This document shows, piece after piece, positions 9,836 through 17,747 of a stretch of DNA of 41,818 bases (position 1 is its first letter; every line of letters starts with the position of its first letter). Under the pieces are notes generated by a model. That model was given only the letters and a program-made list of their open reading frames with translations. It did no database searches and was not told where the DNA came from. Source of the stretch: Bacteroidota bacterium (GTDB lineage Bacteria > Bacteroidota > Bacteroidia > Bacteroidales > WCHB1-69); NCBI GenBank assembly GCA_019135895.1, contig JAGVVH010000446.1:1-41818 (forward strand), read 5' to 3'. Both the position numbers and the translations under genes were made by a program.

Positions 9836-10114
9836 ATGAGTCGTTCATTAAAAAAAGGTCCCTATATTCATTATAAACTTGAACAAAGAGTTCTCGAAGC
9901 TCAAAAATCAGGAAAAAAAGTTACTCTTAAAACCTGGTCTAGAGCTTCTGTTATTACCCCTGATTTTGTTGGCTTAAATATTGCCGTTCATAATGGAAAT
10001 AAGTTTATCCCTGTTTATATTACCGAAAATATGGTAGGTCATAAATTGGGTGAATTTTCTCCTACACGTATTTTTAGAGGTCATGCAGGTCAGAAAGATA
10101 AAGGGAAAAAGTAA
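9836..10114 (+). CDS. rpsS: 30S ribosomal protein S19
   Basis: S19 of the 30S head, 92 aa: [60 protein letters not shown] and RIFRGHAG. Elsewhere it is followed at once by rplV; here a strong terminator follows 53 bases later and the next gene is panB. The operon therefore really ends at this point and is not merely cut by a window edge. Confidence 0.97.
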   Translation: MSRSLKKGPYIHYKLEQRVLEAQKSGKKVTLKTWSRASVITPDFVGLNIAVHNGNKFIPVYITENMVGHKLGEFSPTRIFRGHAGQKDKGKK

Positions 10115-10167
10115 TTTCTTCTTTTTGTCCTGATTCCCCGGCAATATCTGTCGGTTGAATATTTTAT

Positions 10168-10203
10168 AAACCTTATTTCTTTACGGAAATAAGGTTTTTT
10201 TTA
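10168..10203 (+). terminator. Rho-independent terminator after rpsS
   Basis: A 12-bp perfect stem (AAACCTTATTTC at 10168-10179 with GAAATAAGGTTT at 10186-10197) has a six-base loop and a run of T's through 10202. It ends the truncated S10 operon between rpsS and panB. Confidence 0.93.
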
Positions 10204-10227
10204 TTTTACCCCTTTGATTTTTTTTAC

Positions 10228-10235
10228 TATTTTTG
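10228..10235 (+). promoter_or_regulatory. -7 promoter box for panB
   Basis: TATTTTTG matches TAnnTTTG and lies 19 bases before the panB ATG, just after the rpsS terminator. The implied leader is only about 12 bases. No well-spaced -33 TTTG is visible. Confidence 0.55.
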
Positions 10236-10254
10236 TCGATTAAATTTTATAGTT

Positions 10255-11076
10255 ATGGCAGATTATTTGTATAGGAATGTAAACAAGGTTACCACCAAAA
10301 TCTTGCAGAAAATGCGCGATGAGGGGGAGAATATTGCAATGCTTACCGCTTACGATTATTCGATGGCTAAGTTGCTGGATTTATCCAAAATTGATGTGAT
10401 TCTTGTTGGCGATTCTGCTGCTAATGTGATGGCGGGCTATAAAACTACTTTGCCTATTACTCTTAATGAGATGATCTATCACGCTTCTTCTGTAGTGAGA
10501 GCTGTTGAACGTGCTCTGGTGGTGGTGGATATGCCTTTTGGTACCTATCAGGGAAATTCTAAAGAAGCACTTTGCTCGGCTATCAGAATTATGAAAGAGT
10601 CAGGTGCAGATGCTGTTAAAATGGAAGGTGGTGTCGAAATCTCTGAGTCTGTGGACCGTATTTTGTGTGCCGGAATCCCGGTTATGGGACACCTCGGACT
10701 GATGCCTCAATCAATTAATAAATTTGGATCTTATTCTGTGAGAGCAACTGACCAAAAAGAAGCCGATAAACTATTGTCTGATGCCCGTATTCTTCAAAAT
10801 CACGGTTGTTTTGCTATTGTGCTTGAAAAAATTCCGTCCATGCTTGCAAAAGAAGTAACGGCTTCCATTTCAATTCCTACTATCGGCATTGGGGCAGGTC
10901 CACATGTAAGTGGACAGGTTCTTGTTTTTCACGATATGATGGGAATTACACAACAGTTCTCACCTCGCTTTTTAAGAAGATATCATAACCTCTCCAAGGA
11001 AATAATAGACTCTGTTTCTCATTATATTGAGGATGTCAAAAGTGGAGATTTCCCAAATAACGAAGAACAATACTAA
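10255..11076 (+). CDS. panB: 3-methyl-2-oxobutanoate hydroxymethyltransferase (ketopantoate hydroxymethyltransferase)
   Basis: First step of pantothenate and coenzyme A synthesis: transfers a hydroxymethyl group from 5,10-methylene-tetrahydrofolate to 2-oxoisovalerate, using a Mg-dependent TIM-barrel enzyme in the cytosol. It has 273 aa, the family length. Motifs seen: [29 protein letters not shown] with the metal-binding Asp, [33 protein letters not shown], and LEKIPS followed by [20 protein letters not shown]. It is followed after 12 bases by a pseudouridine synthase gene on the same strand, with which it is probably co-transcribed. No other pan gene is in the window. Confidence 0.95.
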   Translation: MADYLYRNVNKVTTKILQKMRDEGENIAMLTAYDYSMAKLLDLSKIDVILVGDSAANVMAGYKTTLPITLNEMIYHASSVVRAVERALVVVDMPFGTYQGNSKEALCSAIRIMKESGADAVKMEGGVEISESVDRILCAGIPVMGHLGLMPQSINKFGSYSVRATDQKEADKLLSDARILQNHGCFAIVLEKIPSMLAKEVTASISIPTIGIGAGPHVSGQVLVFHDMMGITQQFSPRFLRRYHNLSKEIIDSVSHYIEDVKSGDFPNNEEQY

Positions 11077-11088
11077 TATTCATTTTTG

Positions 11089-11781
11089 ATGAATTATCTA
11101 GAAGATATCCAAAGCAGAGTGTTGTTTGAAGATAATCATCTTCTTATTGTCAATAAACGTGCCGGCGAAATAGTTCAAGGGGATAAAACGGGCGATATTA
11201 CCCTGATTGATAAAGTAAAGAACTATTTGAAAATCAAGTATCAAAAACCTTTTAATGTTTTTTGTGGTTTGGTACACCGTATTGACAGACCGGTGAGTGG
11301 GGTGGTGGTCTTTTCCAAAACATCCAAGGCTCTAAGTCGTATGAACCAATTGGTTAAAGAAAGAAAATTTAAGAAGTTATATTGGGCTATTGTGGAACTT
11401 CCTCCCGAAATAAAAGAACAAACCCTCTCTTCTTATATTGTTAAAAACGAGAAACTGAATAAATCATTTATTTCTTTTGTCGAAAAACCGGGCTATCAGA
11501 AGTGTGAACTCTCCTATAAAACAGTGGGCTCAACAGAACGTTACACCTTGTTGGAAGTTTTATTACAAACCGGAAGACATCATCAGATCAGAGCTCAACT
11601 TGCTGCTAATAAAACAATTATTAAAGGGGATCTGAAATACGGGGCACATCGTTCCAATGAAGACGGCTCCATTTGTCTGCATGCCCGAAAAGTAGAATTT
11701 GAACATCCTATAACCCACCAGTTGATATCTGTCGAAGCGGAACCTTCCACCATTATTTTTCGGAAAATCTGGGGAATTTAA
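11089..11781 (+). CDS. RNA pseudouridine synthase, RluA family
   Basis: Converts specific uridines in rRNA or tRNA to pseudouridine. The frame opens at a TTG (11086), but the ATG at 11089 is the likelier start, giving 230 aa. The catalytic Asp is D66 in VHRIDRPVSGVVVFSKT; the family consensus is HRLDRxTSG. The QTGRHHQIRAQLAA and IKGDLKYGA motifs near the C-terminus are also present. There is no N-terminal S4 domain, which is usual for this short Bacteroidota type. The exact target base cannot be assigned. Confidence 0.88.
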   Translation: MNYLEDIQSRVLFEDNHLLIVNKRAGEIVQGDKTGDITLIDKVKNYLKIKYQKPFNVFCGLVHRIDRPVSGVVVFSKTSKALSRMNQLVKERKFKKLYWAIVELPPEIKEQTLSSYIVKNEKLNKSFISFVEKPGYQKCELSYKTVGSTERYTLLEVLLQTGRHHQIRAQLAANKTIIKGDLKYGAHRSNEDGSICLHARKVEFEHPITHQLISVEAEPSTIIFRKIWGI

Positions 11782-11829
11782 TTTTTTATATCCTCTTTTT
11801 TTTCTGGATATTGTTATTCTTTTTTATTG

Positions 11830-11837
11830 TATTTTTG
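11830..11837 (+). promoter_or_regulatory. -7 promoter box for the T9SS cargo gene
   Basis: TATTTTTG matches TAnnTTTG and lies 38 bases before the ATG at 11876. The region before it is T-rich, with no clear -33 element at the usual spacing. Confidence 0.5.
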
Positions 11838-11875
11838 TTGAAAATTTTTTAGCGTTGAATTAAAAATATTAGATT

Positions 11876-12610
11876 ATGAAAAAGATACTTACAATTATGT
11901 TAATTTTTGTTGTTGTTGCCGGCTACGGACAATCGTTACGTCTTATAGTGGATGGAGTTAGCTATAATAACAATGATACTGTCTCCCTTGTAATTGGAGA
12001 TGTAAGTCGTGATAATGACTTTTATATTGACGTTGCCAATCTTACAGATTCAGTCGTTGATCTGATGGTAAGGAAAACCGAATTGTATGTGGTTGCAGGT
12101 ACGACAAATGTTTTTTGTTTTGGCAATCGATGTTATAGTGGCAATCAATCAGCATCTCCGGTTGCAGTTCAACCCGGGGACACCTTTTCACATGCTCAAT
12201 ATCCTGCCGATGCATTTCATATTATTTATTCTCCCGATAATAACTTGGGAACTACTATTATCAAATATACTTTCTTTGATCAAAATGATACCACAATTGC
12301 ATCAAACTTGATTATGAAATTTGTTGCTCAAGTGGGAACCGACGACTATGCTGCAGCATATTCTCTTTCAGCATATCCAAATCCTGCAAGTTCATCTGTA
12401 ACTGTTAAATATGATATTAATATGCCCCATTTTTCCTCTGCTGATTTAGTGGTGAAAAATTTGATGGGGGCTACTTTATATTCTACACCTTTGACCAATA
12501 CCAGTGACAAAGTTGTGATTAATTTGTCGGATTTTTCTCCGGGAATTTATTTCTATTCTATTCAACAAGGGGGTAAAACACTGTTAACTAAAAAATTAAT
12601 AGTTAAGTAA
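11876..12610 (+). CDS. Secreted protein of unknown function with T9SS type A sorting domain
   Basis: A 244-aa exported protein. Residues 1-19 form a signal peptide (MKKILTIMLIFVVVAGYGQ). Residues about 20-160 are a beta-rich region with two nearby cysteines in VFCFGNRCYSG, possibly a disulphide; I do not recognise the domain. From about residue 165 there is a T9SS sorting domain: LSAYPNPASSSVTVKYD, LVVKNLMGATLYS, and FSPGIYFYSIQQGGK ending KKLIVK. The predicted path is Sec export, then outer-membrane translocation by T9SS. It probably has its own promoter (box at 11830-11837). The function of the passenger is unknown. Confidence 0.85.
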   Translation: MKKILTIMLIFVVVAGYGQSLRLIVDGVSYNNNDTVSLVIGDVSRDNDFYIDVANLTDSVVDLMVRKTELYVVAGTTNVFCFGNRCYSGNQSASPVAVQPGDTFSHAQYPADAFHIIYSPDNNLGTTIIKYTFFDQNDTTIASNLIMKFVAQVGTDDYAAAYSLSAYPNPASSSVTVKYDINMPHFSSADLVVKNLMGATLYSTPLTNTSDKVVINLSDFSPGIYFYSIQQGGKTLLTKKLIVK

Positions 12611-12642
12611 ATTTTCGGTTTTACTAAAAATGCATTTTTAAA

Positions 12643-13362
12643 GTGGTTGCTCTTTGGGTTTTATTATCAAATCATTTGTTACCAGCAACTGATAATTTTG
12701 CCCCAAGGTTAATCGTGCAAAATAATTGGATTTCCTTTGTCATCCTGGTTATTCTGTTACTGTTATCTTTTGTCTTCTTTTTTTATCGAAGAAAGATAGT
12801 CTTGATGATTAAAGCTCTTTTTTCACAAAGACATTTTTCTCAACTGTTGCATGAGGGAAAATTGTTAAATGAAAGAATATATCTTTTTGTTTTATTCATC
12901 ATTTTTTTGACCCAAGGACTCCTGATCTATTTTTTAATCGACTGGTTTTTTCCGAATTTATTTGATACGGTAGCACCCTTTTTTTTATATCTTATTTTAG
13001 TTGGTGTTGTATTATTAGACTATTTTCTTAAAATGCTGGTTACTTTCATTTTTACCTATCTCTTTGAGTATAATGAAGAAAGAAACGGCTATTATTTGAA
13101 TAAAATTTTCTATTATACTCTGATCAGCTTGGTGCTTTTTCCTGTTTTGATTTTGGTTAAATATACCGGCATAAGGCAATTTATGTTTATTTATTTGGTT
13201 GTTTTTATTGCCACTTATATAGTAATGTGCTATAGACTTTTTACTTTAAATCAAAAAAAAATCAATCCATTCCATTTTTTTATTTATTTTTGCACGTTTG
13301 AAATTTTGCCCTATGCTTTGTTGGTAAAATTGCTCTTTCTTTTAGAAAAACAGCTGTTTTAA
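12643..13362 (+). CDS. DUF4271 integral membrane protein
   Basis: A 239-aa inner-membrane protein with about six or seven hydrophobic segments, including NNWISFVILVILLLLSFVFF and ERIYLFVLFIIFLTQG. The FTYLFEYNEERNGYYLNKIFYY stretch is the pattern I associate with DUF4271. The GTG at 12643 is the only start upstream of the first membrane segment; the ATG at 12630 is followed by a stop after two codons. It precedes hemD by 29 bases. A DUF4271-hemD-rnpA-yidD run is, as far as I recall, common in Bacteroidota. Biochemical function is unknown. Confidence 0.8.
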   Translation: MVALWVLLSNHLLPATDNFAPRLIVQNNWISFVILVILLLLSFVFFFYRRKIVLMIKALFSQRHFSQLLHEGKLLNERIYLFVLFIIFLTQGLLIYFLIDWFFPNLFDTVAPFFLYLILVGVVLLDYFLKMLVTFIFTYLFEYNEERNGYYLNKIFYYTLISLVLFPVLILVKYTGIRQFMFIYLVVFIATYIVMCYRLFTLNQKKINPFHFFIYFCTFEILPYALLVKLLFLLEKQLF

Positions 13363-13391
13363 TATGATTGATAAAAAATTGCATTTTTAAT

Positions 13392-14156
13392 ATGAAAATA
13401 AAAAACATCTTAATTTCACAATTTGCACCTGCTGATTTCGACAAATCTCCTTATGCTGAATTGACAAAAAAATACAGTGTGAATATTGATTTTTATAAAT
13501 TATTCAGGATCGAAAATGTATCAGGACTTGAATTTAGAAAATCAAAAGTCAATATTCTAAATCATGATGCCGTCATTTTTTCCAGTAAAAATACGGTTGA
13601 TCAGTTCTTTTATCTGGTTAAGGATTTAAGGATTGATATTCCTGAATCTATGAAATATTTTTGTACTACTGAAGCTGTTGCTCATTATTTGCAAAAATAT
13701 ATTCAATTTAGAAAACGTAAGATTTTTTATGTAAAAAATAGCAATCCGGTTAGTGTGTATGACTTGTTTTTGAAAAATAAAGAATTTAAGTATTTGATTC
13801 CTTGTGGTTCGGATTCTATGGGAACTCAATATGTGGAATTTTTTGAAAAAAATGGAATTCAATTCACACAGGCCGTCATATTCAATATTATTCCTGCCGA
13901 TATCAAGAAAGATATAGATATTACAAAGTATGACATGATCGTTTTTTTCAGCCCTTCAGGTGTACAGGCATTTCATCATAATTTTCCTGATTTTGTTCAG
14001 GGAGAGATGGTTTTTGCTGCATTAGGTCATGCCACTGCTTCTGTATTTGAAACCTATGGATGGGAGTTGCAGGTGGTTGCACCTACTAATGAAGCCCCTT
14101 CAATTACGGCTGCGATAGAACTCTTTTTGAAAGATCATGCTACCCGAAGAAGATAG
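13392..14156 (+). CDS. hemD: Uroporphyrinogen-III synthase
   Basis: Cyclises hydroxymethylbilane to uroporphyrinogen III, the last common step towards haem, sirohaem and B12. It has 254 aa from the ATG at 13392; a TTG eight codons upstream is less likely because Bacteroidota HemD starts MKIKNILxSQ as here. Two Rossmann-like domains are visible: SPYAELTKKYSVNIDFYKLF at the start and DMIVFFSPSGVQAFHHNFPD with FAALGHATASVFETYGWE in the second half. No other haem gene is present. It overlaps the start of rnpA by 20 bases. Confidence 0.88.
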   Translation: MKIKNILISQFAPADFDKSPYAELTKKYSVNIDFYKLFRIENVSGLEFRKSKVNILNHDAVIFSSKNTVDQFFYLVKDLRIDIPESMKYFCTTEAVAHYLQKYIQFRKRKIFYVKNSNPVSVYDLFLKNKEFKYLIPCGSDSMGTQYVEFFEKNGIQFTQAVIFNIIPADIKKDIDITKYDMIVFFSPSGVQAFHHNFPDFVQGEMVFAALGHATASVFETYGWELQVVAPTNEAPSITAAIELFLKDHATRRR

Positions 14157-14544
14157 TTTAATATCACTTTCTTTCAAAAAGAAAGAGAGAATTTCTTCGA
14201 GAATATTACTTCAAAATATTATTGCTAAAGGAACTTCGTTGTTTATTTATCCGATTAAGTGCTATGTACTCTTGGTTCCGGTTAAGGGGGGGCATGATTG
14301 CAATCAAATTGCAATTTCTGTTCCTAAAAGAAATTTTAAAAATGCAGTAGATAGAAATAGAATAAAAAGAATTATTAGAGAAACCTATCGTCTTAATAAT
14401 AAGCATGTTCTTTTGCCATCTACCTCTGTTGCAACTAATAAAGTTGCCCTTTTGTTTGTCTATGTCGGAAAAGTAATTCCGGATTATAAGTTGGTTGAAA
14501 GAGTAATGGTTGATTTGTTAAAAAAAGTATCCCATTTGGTGTAA
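14137..14544 (+). CDS. rnpA: Ribonuclease P protein component
   Basis: Protein subunit of RNase P, which removes tRNA 5' leaders, 135 aa. The family signature is [16 protein letters not shown] (the RNR motif) at about residues 69-84; it also has [14 protein letters not shown] and [12 protein letters not shown] at the N-terminus. The ATG lies inside hemD (20-base overlap), suggesting coupled translation. It is followed after 10 bases by yidD, a widespread pairing. The RNA subunit rnpB was not found here. Confidence 0.93.
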   Translation: MLPEEDSLISLSFKKKERISSRILLQNIIAKGTSLFIYPIKCYVLLVPVKGGHDCNQIAISVPKRNFKNAVDRNRIKRIIRETYRLNNKHVLLPSTSVATNKVALLFVYVGKVIPDYKLVERVMVDLLKKVSHLV

Positions 14545-14554
14545 TATCGGTTAT

Positions 14555-14785
14555 ATGAAAATGATAAATCATTTATTATCTTCCTTTTTTATCTTGGTGA
14601 TTAAACTGTATCAGGTGACACTATCTCCTTTTTTGGGTCGTCAGTGTCGTTACCTGCCCACTTGCTCAAATTATGGCATTGAAGCCATTACTAAACATGG
14701 TGCTTTTAAAGGTGGATGGTTGACTATTAAACGTTTGTTATCGTGCAATCCGTGGGGTGGAAGTGGCTATGACCCTGTCCCATAA
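14555..14785 (+). CDS. yidD: Membrane protein insertion efficiency factor YidD
   Basis: Small inner-membrane-associated protein that helps YidC insert membrane proteins, 76 aa. The family motif is complete: [38 protein letters not shown], and [17 protein letters not shown]. It follows rnpA directly, as in many bacteria; yidC itself is not in the window. Confidence 0.95.
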   Translation: MKMINHLLSSFFILVIKLYQVTLSPFLGRQCRYLPTCSNYGIEAITKHGAFKGGWLTIKRLLSCNPWGGSGYDPVP

Positions 14786-14820
14786 TATAATTTAGGGCAT
14801 GTTTTTAATATTTAATATGT

Positions 14821-17090
14821 ATGAAAATCTCTTTTAATTGGCTCAAACAATATATAAATTTTGATTTATCCTTAGAGGATACTGCTAAGTATTTGACAGA
14901 TTGTGGTCTGGAAGTTGAATTTTTTGAAGAGTTCGAAACAGTAAAAGGCGGTTTGGATGGTTTTGTAATTGGAGAAGTCCTCACTTGTGAGAACCATCCG
15001 GATTCCGATCATCTTCATATTACCACTGTGAATACAGGAACAATGCCACCGCTTAACATAGTTTGCGGAGCTGCCAATGTTGCGCAAGGACAAAAAGTAG
15101 TGGTTGCAACAATTGGAGCTGTTGTATATCATGATCAGGATTCTTTTGTAATTAAAAAATCAAAAATAAGAGGGGTCGTTTCTGAAGGAATGATTTGCGC
15201 TGAAGATGAAATAGGTATCGGTTCCTCTCATGACGGAATAATGGTGCTGGATGCAAATGCCAAACCCGGAACTCCTGCTGCCGCCTATTTTAAGGTTGAA
15301 AATGATGCAATTTTTGACATTGGTCTTACCCCAAACCGAAGTGATGCAATATCTCACTTTGGAGTTGCCAGGGATTTGTATGCCGTTCTTAAAGTAAATA
15401 ATATACCCTGTTCTCCCATTATTTATCCCAAGGTTGAAGACTATATCCCGTCAGCTAAAATGAGCGCTGTCGATATTGTTCTTGAAGATAAAAATGCTTG
15501 TCCTCGTTATACAGGATTGACCATTCATGATGTTGAAGTTGGGGAATCCCCTGAGTGGCTTAAAAACAGATTGCGATCAATAGGATGCCGCCCAATCAAT
15601 AATGTTGTGGATGTAACTCAATATATAATGTTTGAAATTGGGCAGCCACTTCATGCATTTGATGCTGATAAAATCATCGGAAATAAAGTAATCATTAAAA
15701 AGCTCCCGGAAGAAACTCCTTTTACCACTCTGGATGGTCATGAGGTAAAACTAAGTAGTGAAGACCTCATGATTTGCAATGAAGAAGAGGGGATGTGCAT
15801 TCTAAACGGCACAATCTTAAAACAGATGCCTCTTTTCGCTATGAACGTGGTTGTGATCCCGAAATAACCAAATATGCCATTAAAAGAGCTGTTAATCTGA
15901 TTCAGGAATTGACCGGGGCATCTAAAATATCGGGAATTACCGATATTTACCCGACCGAAATTGAACGCAAAAAAATTATTCTCAGCTTTGATGAAATTAA
16001 CAGAGTAGCCGGGAAAGATATTGACAGACAGTTGGTTTCTAATATTTTGTTGTTGCTTGGGATGGAAGTAAATGCCAATAGAGAAGAACAATTGATGGTT
16101 ACGGTTCCTCTTAACAAGAATGATGTGACCAGACCCATCGACTTGATTGAAGAGATATTAAGAATATATGGTTATAACAATATCGAGATTCCCGATACTA
16201 TGACCTATAAACTCTCGGTCGATAAAAAAAGCTCAAATTCTGATTTTCAGAAAATAATCTCTCAATATCTTGCAGGCAATGGTTTTTTTGAAATAATGAA
16301 CAATTCTCTTACTAAAAAATCATATTCCCAAAGCTTCGATTTTATTGATGAAAACAGAACGGTTGCCATTTTGAATCCCCTGAGCAGTGAGTTGAGTGTG
16401 CTTCGTCAGTCCTTGTTGTTTTCCGGACTTGAAAATATTGTCCGAAACATCAATAATAAGAATTCAAATCTCAAATTATTTGAATTCGGCAATTGTTACC
16501 AAAAAAATATGATGGCAACGAAAAAGGATGTTGTTTCTGACCGTTTTATTGAAAATCCTGTTTTAAGTATCTTTCTGACCGGTAATTCCGGAAGCGATAA
16601 TTGGTATCAAGCTGCTAAGGAGATGGATTTCTTTCTATTAAAGAATTATGTGCATAATCTTTTCAGGATATTAAATTTCCCAATCTCGCAACTGACTACT
16701 TCTGTGGACGATTCAACTCTATTTATGGAAAACTTATGTTACTCTTTAGGGGAGAATCAGATTCTTAAAATGGGTAAAATTGCCCCCAAGGTTTTAAAAT
16801 ACTATGATATTAAAAAGCCGGTTTATTATGCTGAAATCTATTTGGATATGCTTTATCCCAATTGCTTTAAATCGGAAGTTGAATATCGGCAGATTTCACT
16901 TGCACCTGAAGTAAAAAGGAGGTTGTTTGATGTTTATGAAGGAGATCAGATTGAAGCAGGGAAGAAGTCTTATGCACTTCAGTTTATTCTCCAACATAAT
17001 GAAAGGACATTAAGTGAGGAAGAAATTAATAAGGTTATGAGTAAATTAATTGCCGCTTATGAAAAAGAAATTGGAGCAAGATTAAGATAA
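14821..17090 (+). pseudogene. pheT: Phenylalanine-tRNA ligase beta subunit, interrupted by two internal deletions
   Basis: PheT charges tRNA-Phe together with PheS. The first frame (14821-15867) has the N-terminal domain, the EMAP-like tRNA-binding domain (about residues 45-150) and most of B3/B4 up to NEEEGMCI, then runs out of frame to a stop. A second frame picks up at HSKRHNLKTDASFRYERG (from 15798) and continues through B5 and the PheS-like core to the end of the gene. Between them, about 32-33 conserved codons are missing (the AGVxGG-xSGVT-LESAxF-P-IRK stretch); the frame change requires a loss of 3n+1 bases. A second loss near 16917-16923 removes about 32 residues of the FDX-ACB domain (PEVKR runs straight into RLFDVYEG) in frame. 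Everything else is well conserved, so this is either a reconstruction error or very recent decay; pheT is essential in known bacteria. Confidence 0.9.
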
Positions 17091-17122
17091 TAAGAACTCA
17101 AAATCAGACTTGGAAATATACT

Positions 17123-17686
17123 ATGCAAATTATTACTTCAATTGATAAAATTCCGAAATTTGTGAATCCGGTTGTTACAGTGGGCTCCTTTGATGGAGTT
17201 CATTTAGGACATCGCAAAATACTGCAACAACTTAAAGAGAGCGCTGCACGATTAAATGGAGTAAGCGTTGTGGTTACTTTTGATCCTCATCCGCAGCAAC
17301 TGCTAAATCCAAATTCAGACTTTTTCCTTATCAATACTCCTGAAGAAAAAATAAAACTCCTTGAAAAGGAGGAAATCGATTATTTAATCATCATTGCTTT
17401 TACTAAAGAATTTTCTGAAATGTCTTCTACTGAATATTTCGAGAAAATTATTGTCAATACTATTCGTGCAAAAGCTATCGTGATGGGACCAAATCATTCT
17501 TTTGGCAAAAATAGGGAAGGAAATTATGATTCAGTTGTTGATATTGCCAAAAGAGAAAATATTGAGATTATCAAGATTCCTGAATATATTGTTAAAGATT
17601 GTGCAGTCAGATCTGCCATTATCAGGAAGCATATAATTAAGAAGGATTTTAAAACGGTTGAGGAGTTGTTGGGCCATCCTTTATAA
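17123..17686 (+). CDS. ribF: FAD synthetase (FMN adenylyltransferase) domain of RibF, lacking the riboflavin kinase domain
   Basis: Bifunctional RibF normally has about 300 residues: an N-terminal nucleotidyltransferase that makes FAD and a C-terminal flavokinase that makes FMN. Here the frame is only 187 aa. The adenylyltransferase part is intact: VGSFDGVHLGHRKIL, VVTFDPHP, MGPNHSFGKNREGNYD and RSAIIRKHI. It stops at VEELLGHPL, exactly where the linker to the kinase begins. The 61 bases before topA hold no kinase remnant. As it stands the product could at most act on FMN. It may be a natural single-domain form or part of the deletion pattern seen in pheT and ispF. Confidence 0.85.
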   Translation: MQIITSIDKIPKFVNPVVTVGSFDGVHLGHRKILQQLKESAARLNGVSVVVTFDPHPQQLLNPNSDFFLINTPEEKIKLLEKEEIDYLIIIAFTKEFSEMSSTEYFEKIIVNTIRAKAIVMGPNHSFGKNREGNYDSVVDIAKRENIEIIKIPEYIVKDCAVRSAIIRKHIIKKDFKTVEELLGHPL

Positions 17687-17747
17687 GTAATATCCTTTTG
17701 GATTAAAATAAAAAGAAAATTGCAAAATTGAAAACTAAATAAATAAA

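Noticed and set aside
15798..15867. Programmed ribosomal frameshift in pheT
   Set aside because: A frameshift would not restore the missing 32-33 conserved residues, and no slippery sequence with a downstream structure is evident.
15795..17090. Treating the downstream pheT frame as a separate short gene
   Set aside because: Its apparent start is a GTG in the middle of a conserved PheT motif and its content is continuous with the upstream frame apart from the missing segment.
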